Positions 32,809-42,188 of a DNA stretch of 64,000 nucleotides are shown in pieces. Both the position numbers and the translations under genes were made by a program. Position 1 is the stretch's first letter. The number at the start of each line of letters is the position of its first letter. This DNA is from Acinetobacter chinensis (GTDB taxonomy: Bacteria > Pseudomonadota > Gammaproteobacteria > Pseudomonadales > Moraxellaceae): contig NZ_CP032134.1 of NCBI RefSeq assembly GCF_002165375.2, positions 1,488,001 to 1,552,000 of the forward strand. The letters run 5' to 3'. The notes beneath the pieces were generated by a model. It was not told the origin of the DNA. It saw nothing but the letters and a program-made list of their open reading frames with translations, and made no database searches.

Positions 32809-33891
32809 TTAAATCTTTTCCAGTAAAACACCAGATTCAACATGGTGTGTAAAAGGAAATTGATCAAATAATGCAAATTTTACAATTTTATGTGTCTGGG
32901 CCAGGGTTTTCAGGTTGTCATACAGCGTGTCTGGATTGCATGAAATATAGATAATTTTCTCAAAGCGCTGTAACAGTTTCAGTGTTTCTGCATCAATACC
33001 GGCACGGGGTGGATCGACAAAAACGGTTTCAAAGTCGTATGCAGAAATATCAATTTCAGCTTCCTGTAAGCGACGGAACTCTCGGTCACCATTGAATGCT
33101 TCAGTAAATTCTTCAGCGGAAAGACGGGCAACCTGAATGTTGTTGACCGCATTTTTTTCGATATTCCACTGAGCGGCATAGACCGAAGATTTTGCCAGTT
33201 CTGTTGCCAGTACTTTATTGAACCGTGTAGAGAGCGGTAATGTGAAATTACCATTACCACAATACAGTTCAAGCAGGTCACGTGTAGTCGGCTGAACTGC
33301 ATTACATGCCCATTCAAGCATGTGCTGACATACGATTGCGTTAGGCTGAGTGAAACTGCTTTCAATTTGTTTATAAGCATATTGCTGACCATTTACAGTC
33401 AGTTTTTCGACCACGTAGTCGTCCGTTATAATTACTTTCTGTCCACGGCTACGACCATAGATTTTAATATTCAGGCGTTCAGCAAGTGCGCGGGCATGTT
33501 TTTCCCATTCTTCATCAAGCTTACGATGATAAATCAGGGTAACCAGCATGTCACCGCTGAGGGTTGCCAGAAAGTCAGCTTCGAAAAGACGGTTTGAAAG
33601 CTGCGGTGTAGTTTTCAGCGCATCCAGCAGGACAGGCATTAAATCATTGATACTCTGATCAGCAATATCAAATGTATCTACACGAACGACCTGTTTCTGC
33701 TGGTCGTCATTGCGTTCAAACATTGCATAAAACATATCATTTTCAGTGTGCCATATGCGGAATTCAGCGCGCATGCGGTAACCGGAAGCTGGAGATTCAA
33801 ATACTTCCAGTTCTGGAGGGTTAAATTCGTTAAACTGGGCAGAAATACGTTCAACTTTATCATTAAGTTGCTGCTGATAGGATGAAGTCAT
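32809..33891 (-). CDS. trmA: tRNA (uracil-54-C5)-methyltransferase
   Basis: 360 residues, the usual TrmA length. It makes 5-methyluridine at position 54 of the tRNA T-loop using S-adenosylmethionine. Motifs are the SAM-binding LLELYCGNGNFTLPL near residue 214, VFVDPPRAGID near 294 and the nucleophile segment IIYISCNPDTL near 318 (catalytic Cys). PNAIVCQHMLEW in the middle is TrmA-specific. No N-terminal Fe-S cysteine cluster is seen, unlike RlmCD. Single gene. Confidence 0.96.
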   Translation of the reverse strand: MTSSYQQQLNDKVERISAQFNEFNPPELEVFESPASGYRMRAEFRIWHTENDMFYAMFERNDDQQKQVVRVDTFDIADQSINDLMPVLLDALKTTPQLSNRLFEADFLATLSGDMLVTLIYHRKLDEEWEKHARALAERLNIKIYGRSRGQKVIITDDYVVEKLTVNGQQYAYKQIESSFTQPNAIVCQHMLEWACNAVQPTTRDLLELYCGNGNFTLPLSTRFNKVLATELAKSSVYAAQWNIEKNAVNNIQVARLSAEEFTEAFNGDREFRRLQEAEIDISAYDFETVFVDPPRAGIDAETLKLLQRFEKIIYISCNPDTLYDNLKTLAQTHKIVKFALFDQFPFTHHVESGVLLEKI

Positions 33892-33942
33892 ATAGCGAAA
33901 ATTTCACAAACACACTGAAAGAAAGGATGGTAACAAAGTTTG

Positions 33943-34095
33943 ATGGATATGCCTAAAGTTATTGATTTGAAAACTGCAAAAATAGTGGCTTTGAGGCAGG
34001 AAGCAGTGAATCTGGGATGCAGAGTTTTAAATGCAGTCAGATACATACAGAACATAAAAAATCAGACTGACAGTGAAAGGGAGATGTCAGTCTGA
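33943..34095 (+). CDS. Possible 50-residue small protein
   Basis: A short frame from ATG 33943 to TGA 34095 encoding a helix-prone basic peptide (MDMPKVIDLKTAKIVALRQE at its start). AAGGATGG lies 13 bases upstream, rather far. The codons include AGG, AGA and ATA, which neighbours use sparingly, and the 3' end lies inside the putA terminator hairpin. It could be non-coding; recorded as a candidate because the 242-base gap has no other content. Confidence 0.2.
   Translation: MDMPKVIDLKTAKIVALRQEAVNLGCRVLNAVRYIQNIKNQTDSEREMSV
34055..34095 (-). terminator. Rho-independent terminator of putA
   Basis: On the minus strand TCAGACTGACA (34095-34085) pairs with TGTCAGTCTGA (34072-34062) and is followed by TTTTTT (about 34061-34055). 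Perfect 11-bp stem with a 12-base loop, 39 bases past the putA stop. Confidence 0.85.
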
Positions 34096-34133
34096 TAAAG
34101 AGGTGTCTGGAAAAGCTTAGTCATGCTGTGATT

Positions 34134-37100
34134 TCAGTCCAGTGTCATCAGACTGGCATTACCACCGGCTGTTGCAGTATTTACACTGACGGCACGTTCA
34201 ATCAGCAGGCGTTCAGCAGGAATAAATGCATTGCCTGGTTTCATGTGACTGATGCCTGTAATAGGACCGTTTCGGTTTGCCATCTGCTGCTGAAGTTTCA
34301 GTAACTGCTCGTCAGTGCCATGATGAAGTACAGCATCAAACTCACCTTCAGTGACATCATTAATGAAGATAAAACTGTCCGATACTTCTTTTGGCATGCT
34401 TTTCAGGTATTTCTGAACAAAGGGGTTTTCCGCCAGTACAACCGGCTGACTGCCGACTAAAAAGATAGTCAGTAATTGCTGGATCTGATCGGATTCGGAG
34501 GTCGCAAGACTGAGCACATGTTTACGAGGCAGAACGGTATATTCATTACTTTCACCTGTAGGACCTTTCAGCAGGAACTGCTGTCGGCTGCATACAGGCT
34601 CAGGCAGAGTAATGTTCAGTTGGCTGAAACGGGTATTGAGCCATTGTTTAAACTGAATAAATGTTTCAGTTTCAGAGTATTCAGTCAGTGCCTGAGCTGA
34701 AAATGGCTGACGCAGTTTTTTATCGGAACATTGTCTGATTAATCTGTACAGATATAACGGACCTCCAGCTTTTGGACCTGTGCCTGAAAGCCCCTCACCA
34801 CCGAAAGGCTGTACGCCTACCACTGCACCTACAATATTTCTGTTGATATACAGGTTTCCAACTTCTGCTGTGGAAACAACGCTATGGATCGTCTCATCAA
34901 TACGTGTGTGAAGCCCCATAGTCAAACCATAGCCTTTGCTGTTGATCTGATCGAGCAGCTGGTTCAGCTGTCCATACTTATAGGTAATGACATGTAACAC
35001 TGGTCCGAACACTTCACGTTTCAGATCATTTAAATCAGGCAGTTCAATTAAAGTTGGAGCAATAAATGTTCCCTGACTGAGATCCTGTGACTGATCCATC
35101 ATGAGTTGGTGAACAGGATAGCCCTTGTCTTTCATTTTCTGAATATGTGCTTCAATAATGTTCTTTGCATCGGTGTCAATGACCGGACCAATATCCGTCT
35201 GCAACAGCGCAGGGTTACCGACCTGAAGTTCACGCATGGCACCTTTGAGCATGTTCACGACACTGGCGGCATTGTCTTCCTGAACGCATAAAATACGCAA
35301 AGCTGAACAACGCTGACCGGCACTGTCAAAAGCTGAACTGACGGCATCCAGAATCACCTGTTCGGTCAATGCAGAAGAATCAACAATCATTGCGTTCTGC
35401 CCACCGGTTTCAGCAATCAGTGGCACAGGCTGACCATCCGCGCTGATACGAGCTGCCAGGGTTTTATTCAGAATCACAGCAACTTCAGTCGAGCCTGTAA
35501 ACATAATGCCTTGAATACGGGCATCAGCACTTAACTGTGCGCCTACAGTTTCACCGCGACCAGGCAGAAGCTGAATAACATCTTCAGGAACACCGGCTTG
35601 CCATAACATCTGGACAGCAACAGAGGCAATCAAGGGCGTCTGTTCAGCTGGTTTAGCAATCACTGTGTTTCCTGCAACCAGGGCAGCAGCAATCTGACCC
35701 GTAAAAATAGCCAGCGGGAAATTCCACGGACTGATGCACAGTACTGTACCTAATGGCTGAAGAACACAGTCATCGCTCAGATCAATCACCTGAGCTGCAT
35801 AGTAGCGCAGGAAGTCTACTGCTTCACGTACTTCTGCAATTGCATTTGAATAGGTTTTACCACTTTCACGGCTGAGCAGGATCATCAGTTCCTGAAGACG
35901 TGATTCCATCAGATCAGCGGCTTTAAGCAGGCAGTCAGCGCGTTTGTTTTTACTCAGTTCAGACCAGTTCTGCTGTGCAAGTACTGCATTTTCCAGGGCT
36001 TGATCGACCTGTTCCGCCGTGGCTTCCTGAACACTGCCCACAACATCCTGATGACTGGATGGATTGAGGATTTTATTGGCTGTTGAACCATCGGTCACAG
36101 TCAGATTTTTGCCCATAGGTGTGGCATGCCACTGGTGCTGTGCCAGCTGAACAGCGGTCTGATTCAGAACACTGAGATCCAGGTCATTGGCAAGATCAAA
36201 ACCGGCTGAGTTTTTACGGACATCACCATAAAGCTCTACAGGTAGAGGAATGGCAGGGTGTTTCTGACCAGTGATCTGTTCTTTCTGTGCAGTTTCAGTG
36301 ATGGTAATGTAAGGGTTTTCAATCAGATCATCAATTTCTATGGTTTTATCTGCAATACGGTTGACGAATGAGGTGTTTGCACCATTTTCAAGTAAACGTC
36401 TGACCAGGTAAGCTAGTAATGTTTCATGGTTACCTACAGGTGCGTAAATACGGCAGGGAACGCCCAGTTTGTTGTCACTTCGGTTACCGACCACCTGCTC
36501 ATAAAGCGGTTCGCCCATACCATGCAGGCATTGAAATTCATACTGACCGGTATAGTACTGTGCAGGATCTGCAAGCTGATAAATCGTGGCAAGTGTCTGT
36601 GCATTATGCGTCGCAAACTGCGGATAAATCTGATCGGGAGCAGCAAGCAGTTTTTTTGCACAGGCAATGTATGACAGGTCCGTATGAACCTTGCGGGTAA
36701 ATACCGGATAATCAGTCATGCCATCCATCTGGGCTTTTTTGATTTCACTGTCCCAGTATGCGCCTTTGACCAGGCGGATCATCAGTCTTTTTTCACTGCG
36801 TTTTGCCAGGTCAATAATATAATCGACCACGTAAAAACAGCGTTTCTGATAAGCCTGAATCACAAAGCCAATGCCTTTCCAGTCATTCAGTGAGGGTTCA
36901 AAACAGAGTCTTTCCAGCAGTTCCAGTGAAATTTCCAGACGCTCTGACTCTTCGGCATCAATATTCAGACCAATGTTGTACTGTTTTGCAAGCTGTGCCA
37001 GCTGAAGAATTTTTCCATAAAGTTCATTGTGAACACGACCGATCTGGGCACGCTGATAACGCGGGTGCAAGGCAGATAATTTGATGGAAATACCAGGACC

Positions 37101-37880
37101 ATCATAAACATCTTTTTCAGCAGAAGCCTTGCCAATAGCATGAATGGCATTGGTATAGTCTTCATAATAGCGTTCTGCATCATGTTCAGTCAGGGCAGCT
37201 TCACCCAGCATGTCGTAGGAGTAACGAAAGCCTTTATCTTCAAGAGGTTCAGCGTGTTTCAGTGCCTCCTGAATGGTTTCACCTGTTACAAACTGTTCAC
37301 CCATCATACGCATGGCAACATCGACAGCTTTACGGATCACACCACGACCACTGCGGGCGAGCAGAGACGTCAGCATACCCGACAGACTGTTCTGTTTTGG
37401 TGTTTCCATCAGCTTGCCGGTCAGCATGAGTCCCCATGCTGCTGCATTGACAAACATCAGGCTGCTTTGACCAATGTGTTCTTTCCAGTTGCCCTGGTTT
37501 ATTTTGTCTTTGATCAGCAGATCGCGGGTTGCAGCATCTGGAATACGAAGCAGCGCTTCTGCCAGGCACATCAGAGCAATACCTTCCTGTGAGGAAAGTG
37601 CAAACTCCTGAAGTAGTCCCTGTACGATACCCGCTTTACCTGATGAGCTTTTCCGTTCACGTAAGGTGTGAGCAAGGTTAAATGCAGTGTTATGAATCTG
37701 GTCATTCAGTTCATCAGGAATCTGGCTGTGTTCTAGCAGGTTTTCAACGCATTCAGGCTCAGCACGGCGCCATGCTGTATTGATCTGAATTTCATATTCA
37801 TTTTTTTCACGGAATTCAGAAATATATTCAGAAGTAAGTTCTTTATCGCTGAAATGCGCTTCAGTGTTCATCGTATTCAT
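34134..37880 (-). CDS. putA: Bifunctional proline dehydrogenase / L-glutamate gamma-semialdehyde dehydrogenase
   Basis: 1248 residues. The FAD-dependent proline dehydrogenase barrel spans about 180-490 (YSYDMLGEAA, GISIKLSALHPRY, LMIRLVKGAYWDSEI, FATHNAQT). The aldehyde dehydrogenase domain spans about 560-1030, with CISPWNFPLAIFTGQ, LIAETGGQNAMI and the catalytic cysteine in SAGQRCSALRIL (about Cys858). A C-terminal extension of about 200 residues ends GGNASLMTL, the cap-like region of long PutA forms. No ribbon-helix-helix DNA-binding domain is seen at the N-terminus, so it should not repress its own operon; the divergent Lrp-type gene probably regulates it. Confidence 0.97.
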   Translation of the reverse strand: MNTMNTEAHFSDKELTSEYISEFREKNEYEIQINTAWRRAEPECVENLLEHSQIPDELNDQIHNTAFNLAHTLRERKSSSGKAGIVQGLLQEFALSSQEGIALMCLAEALLRIPDAATRDLLIKDKINQGNWKEHIGQSSLMFVNAAAWGLMLTGKLMETPKQNSLSGMLTSLLARSGRGVIRKAVDVAMRMMGEQFVTGETIQEALKHAEPLEDKGFRYSYDMLGEAALTEHDAERYYEDYTNAIHAIGKASAEKDVYDGPGISIKLSALHPRYQRAQIGRVHNELYGKILQLAQLAKQYNIGLNIDAEESERLEISLELLERLCFEPSLNDWKGIGFVIQAYQKRCFYVVDYIIDLAKRSEKRLMIRLVKGAYWDSEIKKAQMDGMTDYPVFTRKVHTDLSYIACAKKLLAAPDQIYPQFATHNAQTLATIYQLADPAQYYTGQYEFQCLHGMGEPLYEQVVGNRSDNKLGVPCRIYAPVGNHETLLAYLVRRLLENGANTSFVNRIADKTIEIDDLIENPYITITETAQKEQITGQKHPAIPLPVELYGDVRKNSAGFDLANDLDLSVLNQTAVQLAQHQWHATPMGKNLTVTDGSTANKILNPSSHQDVVGSVQEATAEQVDQALENAVLAQQNWSELSKNKRADCLLKAADLMESRLQELMILLSRESGKTYSNAIAEVREAVDFLRYYAAQVIDLSDDCVLQPLGTVLCISPWNFPLAIFTGQIAAALVAGNTVIAKPAEQTPLIASVAVQMLWQAGVPEDVIQLLPGRGETVGAQLSADARIQGIMFTGSTEVAVILNKTLAARISADGQPVPLIAETGGQNAMIVDSSALTEQVILDAVSSAFDSAGQRCSALRILCVQEDNAASVVNMLKGAMRELQVGNPALLQTDIGPVIDTDAKNIIEAHIQKMKDKGYPVHQLMMDQSQDLSQGTFIAPTLIELPDLNDLKREVFGPVLHVITYKYGQLNQLLDQINSKGYGLTMGLHTRIDETIHSVVSTAEVGNLYINRNIVGAVVGVQPFGGEGLSGTGPKAGGPLYLYRLIRQCSDKKLRQPFSAQALTEYSETETFIQFKQWLNTRFSQLNITLPEPVCSRQQFLLKGPTGESNEYTVLPRKHVLSLATSESDQIQQLLTIFLVGSQPVVLAENPFVQKYLKSMPKEVSDSFIFINDVTEGEFDAVLHHGTDEQLLKLQQQMANRNGPITGISHMKPGNAFIPAERLLIERAVSVNTATAGGNASLMTLD

Positions 37881-37959
37881 GCCAACATCCTGTGACTGAT
37901 GATTTTTTAGGGGAGCTTTATTTAATGAATCATTACAGAATAAATGCCGAATATCTCAC

Positions 37960-37965
37960 TATAAT
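37960..37965 (+). promoter_or_regulatory. Likely -10 element of the Lrp-type regulator gene
   Basis: A consensus TATAAT at 37960-37965, 27 bases before the ATG at 37993. No good -35 is seen, which fits an activator- or autoregulated promoter. Confidence 0.4.
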
Positions 37966-37992
37966 ATGCCTAAAATTTAGAGAATAATTCAG

Positions 37993-38487
37993 ATGAGCAA
38001 CCCAATTCTTAGCCTTGACCGAACGGATATTAAAATTCTCGATATTCTTCAGAAAGATGGACGCATTTCAAATACACGGCTTGCTGAAATGGTGAATCTG
38101 TCAGCTACAGCTGTACTGGCTCGCGTGCAGAAACTGTCTAAAGATGGGTTCATTACAGGGTATGAAGCACGCCTGAACCCTGAAATGCTGAATGCTGCAT
38201 TTGTGGTTTTTGTTGAAATCCTGCTGGATAAAACAACGCCTAATGTGCTTGAAGAATTCAGCGATGCAGTTCTTCAGCACCCTGAAATTGTTGAGTGTCA
38301 TATGATCAGTGGTGGCTTTGATTTTGTTGTAAAAATCCGCTGTGCAAATATGGAAGAGTTCAGGAAAATATCAGGGCAGGTGCTGTGGCAGTTACCAGGG
38401 GTGAAAGAAACCCGAAGTTATCCTGTTATGGAAGTGATTAAGGAAAGCTCACAGATCAAACTGAAATATCAGAACAAAGCGGTATAA
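37993..38487 (+). CDS. Lrp/AsnC-family regulator, probable proline-utilisation regulator
   Basis: 164 residues. N-terminal HTH (about 10-55: ILDILQKDGRISNTRLAEMVNLS) and C-terminal RAM/AsnC ligand-binding domain (about 75-155: VVFVEILLDK, VVECH-type VECHMISGGFDFVVKI). It is divergent from putA with a 112-base gap and near putP. In several proteobacteria whose PutA lacks a DNA-binding domain, an Lrp-type PutR next to putA activates it with proline; the same role is inferred here. Confidence 0.93.
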   Translation: MSNPILSLDRTDIKILDILQKDGRISNTRLAEMVNLSATAVLARVQKLSKDGFITGYEARLNPEMLNAAFVVFVEILLDKTTPNVLEEFSDAVLQHPEIVECHMISGGFDFVVKIRCANMEEFRKISGQVLWQLPGVKETRSYPVMEVIKESSQIKLKYQNKAV

Positions 38488-38555
38488 GTGGTTAAACTGA
38501 GTGGGAATGCTTGAACGCAGGAGGTTCGTTATTTCGCTTCTACTTATCTGCAAAA

Positions 38556-38584
38556 AAGTAAAGAGGGATGAACCCTCTTTACTT
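38556..38584. terminator. Bidirectional terminator (Lrp-type gene/putP)
   Basis: AAGTAAAGAGGG at 38556-38567 pairs perfectly with CCCTCTTTACTT at 38573-38584 around ATGAA. Confidence 0.85.
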
Positions 38585-38614
38585 GAATGGTGGAACTGAA
38601 AATGTGGTCAGGAT

Positions 38615-40120
38615 TTATTTCAGTTTTGCCATTTCACTTTTATACAGTGCATCTGATTTTTCAAAACGCTCAGTTACTTCAGCAGATGGCGCTTTGCCCA
38701 GCAGGCTCACCACAATGATACTGATGAAAGATAGAACAAAACCAGGAACAATTTCGTATAAGCCTGTATGTGCCATCGTGTTTTTCCAGAGAATCACAGT
38801 TACAGCACCAACGATCATACCAATGATTGCACCGTTGAGCGTCATGCGTTTCCAGAACAGAGACAGAATAATCAATGGTCCAAATGCAGCACCAAAACCT
38901 GCCCAGGCATAGGCAACCAGACCCAGAACTTTACTGTCAGGGTTCATGGCAAGCGCAATCGCCAGAACAGAAATAGCCAGTACCATAACACGTCCAACCC
39001 ATACCAGCTCATTCTGAGAGGCATTTTTACGGATGAATGCTTTGTATAAATCTTCAGTCAGCGCACTTGAGCAAACCAGTAACTGACAGCTGAGTGTACT
39101 CATGACAGCCGCAAGAATTGCAGCAAGAATAATTCCAGCAACCCACGGATTGAATAAAATTTTATTCAGTTCCATAAAAATGGTTTCAGGGTTCTGGGTT
39201 ACAGCAGCAGCCAGCTCAGGATGCAGCTGGAAATAAGCAATACCGATAAAACCTGTACCTACAGCACCGCCCAGACAGAGAATCATCCAGCTCATACCAA
39301 TTTTACGGGCAGCAGGGATGGATTTGACGGAGTCAGCAGCCATAAAACGGACGAGAATGTGTGGCTGTCCAAAATAACCCAGTCCCCATGCTGCGGATGA
39401 AATAATCGCAAGGAAACTCAGACCCGAAATCATATTGGTGGCATGTGGACGGGCCTGTTCAATCAGACCTGCAAAGTGAGTGCTGTTATCACCCAGTGCC
39501 AGATACGTCATGATTGGAGTCAGCAGCAGGGCAAAAATCATTAAGCCTGCCTGAAAAGTATCTGTCCAGCTGATCGCCAGGAAGCCACCGATACAGACAT
39601 AACTGATGGTGGCTATAGCACCGATCCATAAGGCTGTTGTATATGACCAGCCAAACAGGCTTTCGAACAGACGCGCACCGGCAACCATGCCTGAAGCACA
39701 GTAAATTGCGAAAAAAACCAGAATAACGATGGCTGAAATGATACGCAGAATTTTTTTGCTGTCACCAAAACGGCTGGTGAAATAATCCGGTAATGTCAGT
39801 GCATTATTCTGCACTTCGGTATGTACCCGCAAACGACCTGCAACAAGCAGCCAGTTCAGCCAGGCACCAATAATTAGCCCAATGGCAATCCAGGCTTCAG
39901 ATAACCCTGCCAGGTAAATTGCACCAGGTAAGCCCATGAGCAACCAACCACTCATGTCAGATGCGCCCGCGGAAAGGGCTGTAACGACACTCCCTAAACT
40001 GCGTCCGCCCAGAATGTAGTCGGAAAAGTCAGTGGTTGCTTTATAGGCATATAAACCAATACCAACCATTGCCAGGATATAGAAAATAAAAGTGATTAAT
40101 GTGGGGTTCAGTTGACTCAT
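38615..40120 (-). CDS. putP: Sodium/proline symporter
   Basis: 501 residues of the SSS family with about 13 hydrophobic segments. PutP hallmarks are DFSDYILGGRSLGSVVTALSAGASDMSGWLLMGLPG near the N-terminus (Na+/proline site), LRVHTEVQNNALTLPDYF, and AWGLGYFGQPHILVRFMA near residue 250. It imports proline with Na+ for PutA. It lies on the same strand as putA but separated by the plus-strand regulator gene, so it has its own promoter in the 434-base region to the right. Confidence 0.96.
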   Translation of the reverse strand: MSQLNPTLITFIFYILAMVGIGLYAYKATTDFSDYILGGRSLGSVVTALSAGASDMSGWLLMGLPGAIYLAGLSEAWIAIGLIIGAWLNWLLVAGRLRVHTEVQNNALTLPDYFTSRFGDSKKILRIISAIVILVFFAIYCASGMVAGARLFESLFGWSYTTALWIGAIATISYVCIGGFLAISWTDTFQAGLMIFALLLTPIMTYLALGDNSTHFAGLIEQARPHATNMISGLSFLAIISSAAWGLGYFGQPHILVRFMAADSVKSIPAARKIGMSWMILCLGGAVGTGFIGIAYFQLHPELAAAVTQNPETIFMELNKILFNPWVAGIILAAILAAVMSTLSCQLLVCSSALTEDLYKAFIRKNASQNELVWVGRVMVLAISVLAIALAMNPDSKVLGLVAYAWAGFGAAFGPLIILSLFWKRMTLNGAIIGMIVGAVTVILWKNTMAHTGLYEIVPGFVLSFISIIVVSLLGKAPSAEVTERFEKSDALYKSEMAKLK

Positions 40121-40252
40121 ATGCCCATCCTTATGTCCTTATGGATAAACCTGTCCAGGGTTAATTTTTATGCACTGTCAGCAAGGTGCTGATTCAAACA
40201 TAAAAATAAAATTACCATCTGTAACATTTAAGAGTAATTTATGATGATCTTG

Positions 40253-40278
40253 TGTATCTAAATGTACGTTTAGATACA
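40253..40278. promoter_or_regulatory. Palindromic operator candidate between putP and aspA
   Basis: Perfect 10-bp arms TGTATCTAAA at 40253-40262 and TTTAGATACA at 40269-40278 with a 6-base spacer. The gap 40121-40554 (434 bases) between divergent putP and aspA holds no gene that I can see. This palindrome lies 133 bases from the putP start, in a position to control putP or both genes. No T-run follows, so it is not a terminator. Confidence 0.55.
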
Positions 40279-40468
40279 ATCAGAATTTATTGAATAAAAA
40301 CATGATATTAAAACGTTGCGCCAGCGCATAAAAAGTGTGCCTGACTTATTCTGCCAGTTCTGGGCAGTTACTGAATTATAAAAAACATGATGGATGAAAT
40401 CATAACTTTATTTACATAGAGTTACATAAGCAACAGAGCGTATTGAAACCGTAATAAACCATTTCCAA

Positions 40469-40487
40469 ACATGATAAATTGTCATGT
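40469..40487. promoter_or_regulatory. Second palindrome, aspA promoter region
   Basis: ACATGA at 40469-40474 and TCATGT at 40482-40487, 7-base spacer. It overlaps a TTGTCA (40479-40484) that may be part of the aspA promoter. A TATAAA follows at 40498. Candidate repressor or activator site. Confidence 0.4.
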
Positions 40488-40554
40488 AGTTGCTCTGTAT
40501 AAAACAGCTATGATGATGGTGCACGGATTCAGTGCATTACGGTGAGTATAGATT

Positions 40555-42012
40555 GTGTCTACGGTTCAAACGGTTAAAACAAGAATAGAAAAAGACCTGC
40601 TGGGTGTGAAAGAAGTACCTTCAGATTGTTATTATGGAATTCATACTTTACGGGCACTGGAAAATTTTCAGATATCAGGTCAGAAAGTGGGAGAAAATCT
40701 GCACTTTATACGTGCGCTTGCTCAGGTAAAAAAAGCTTCGGCTCAGACCAATCTTCAGTTTTCTAAAATCAGTGAGGACATCAGTCTGGCTATTCAGCGT
40801 GCCTGTGATGAACTGATTCAGAGTGCTGAGGGCTGGAGAGACTCATTTCCTCTGGATGTTTATCAGGGAGGTGCGGGTACTTCCATTAATATGAATACCA
40901 ATGAGGTGCTGGCAAATATTGCCCTTGAGCAGATGGGCTATGAGAAAGGAATGTACAGCGTTATTCATCCGAATGACCATGTCAATAAATCACAGTCAAC
41001 CAATGATGTATATCCAACTGCTTTAAGACTTGCAACGTATTACAGTCTGGATGATCTGTTTGTTCAGCTCAGAAAACTGATTGACAGTTTTTATACCAAA
41101 GCAACCGAATTTCAGACTGTTCTGAAAATGGGAAGAACACAGTTGCAGGATGCTGTACCGATGACAATGGGACAGGAGTTTCGTGCTTTTGCAACTTTGC
41201 TCAAAGAAGATCTGAAACTGATCGACAGAACCCGTCAGCTTTTACTTGAAATCAATCTGGGGGCGACTGCAATTGGTACAGGGGTAAACTCACCTGAAGG
41301 ATATGCCCATGAAGTGGTTAAAGTGTTGCATGAAATTACGGGGCTTGATTTGCAGGGAACTGAGGATTATGTTGAAGCCACAAGTGATTGTGGTGTCTTC
41401 ATTATTTTATCGAGTACGCTGAAACGCCTGGCGGTGAAGCTGTCCAAAATATGTAATGACTTGCGTTTACTGAGTTCAGGTCCACGGACGGGTCTGGCTG
41501 AAATCCGCTTACCTGAGCTTCAGGCAGGTTCTTCCATCATGCCGGCAAAAGTCAATCCTGTGATACCGGAAGTTGTCAATCAGGTTGCTTTTAAGGTGAT
41601 CGGAAATGATCTGACCGTGACCATGGCGGCAGAAGCAGGGCAGTTACAGTTAAATGTGATGGAACCGGTCATTGCTGTATCCATCAATGAATCCATTCAG
41701 CTGTTGACTCATGCCATGGATACACTCGAAAGCAAGTGTATTGCTGGAATTCAGGCAAATACACAGACCTGTTATAATGCTGTAATGCGCAGTGTCGGTA
41801 TTATTACCCTGCTTGATCCATTACTTGGACATGCTAAATGCGATGAAATCGGTAAGTTGTGTATAGAGCAGAACAAAACCATTCAGCAGGTTGTACTGGA
41901 GCAGAACTTACTGACTCAGGCTCAGCTGGATGAGATATTTTCTTTTGAAAATATGATTTCAGAAATTGAACGTCCAGGTGGGGATGTGCTGTCAGTTGAA
42001 CGTGCAGGATAG
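40555..42012 (+). CDS. aspA: Aspartate ammonia-lyase
   Basis: 485 residues of the fumarase/aspartase superfamily; it deaminates L-aspartate to fumarate and ammonia. The signature GSSIMPAKVNP is at residues 325-335, where the flexible-loop serine acts as base. KMGRTQLQDAVP near residue 190 and TNDVYPTALRLA near 143 are further substrate-site motifs. RIEKDLLGVKEVP at the N-terminus favours aspartase over fumarase. The start is GTG at 40555 with GGTGAG upstream. A strong terminator follows. Confidence 0.95.
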   Translation: MSTVQTVKTRIEKDLLGVKEVPSDCYYGIHTLRALENFQISGQKVGENLHFIRALAQVKKASAQTNLQFSKISEDISLAIQRACDELIQSAEGWRDSFPLDVYQGGAGTSINMNTNEVLANIALEQMGYEKGMYSVIHPNDHVNKSQSTNDVYPTALRLATYYSLDDLFVQLRKLIDSFYTKATEFQTVLKMGRTQLQDAVPMTMGQEFRAFATLLKEDLKLIDRTRQLLLEINLGATAIGTGVNSPEGYAHEVVKVLHEITGLDLQGTEDYVEATSDCGVFIILSSTLKRLAVKLSKICNDLRLLSSGPRTGLAEIRLPELQAGSSIMPAKVNPVIPEVVNQVAFKVIGNDLTVTMAAEAGQLQLNVMEPVIAVSINESIQLLTHAMDTLESKCIAGIQANTQTCYNAVMRSVGIITLLDPLLGHAKCDEIGKLCIEQNKTIQQVVLEQNLLTQAQLDEIFSFENMISEIERPGGDVLSVERAG

Positions 42013-42047
42013 ATCTGAATATTATTTCGTTGCGGTACATTCATTAT

Positions 42048-42082
42048 AAAAAGGTAGCAGGCACAGGCTGGCTACCTTTTTT
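42048..42082 (+). terminator. Rho-independent terminator of aspA
   Basis: AAAAAGGTAGC at 42048-42058 pairs with GCTACCTTTTT at 42071-42081, 12-base loop, with T-rich 3' side. Confidence 0.85.
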
Positions 42083-42188
42083 ATATTGACTCATTTTTAT
42101 TCTTCCATCATTTTGTCGATGTCTGAGTAATACATCAAAACAAGCCATATACAGACATGTTTTAAATTTAATAAAAAGTGAAAATGTC

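Noticed and set aside
36419..37592. Several long plus-strand frames inside putA
   Set aside because: They are antisense shadows of a highly conserved coding sequence, lack ribosome-binding sites, and translate to cysteine/histidine-rich nonsense.
40317..40328. Short palindrome TGCGC-CA-GCGCA in the putP-aspA gap
   Set aside because: Only five-base arms; likely to occur by chance, so not listed as a site.
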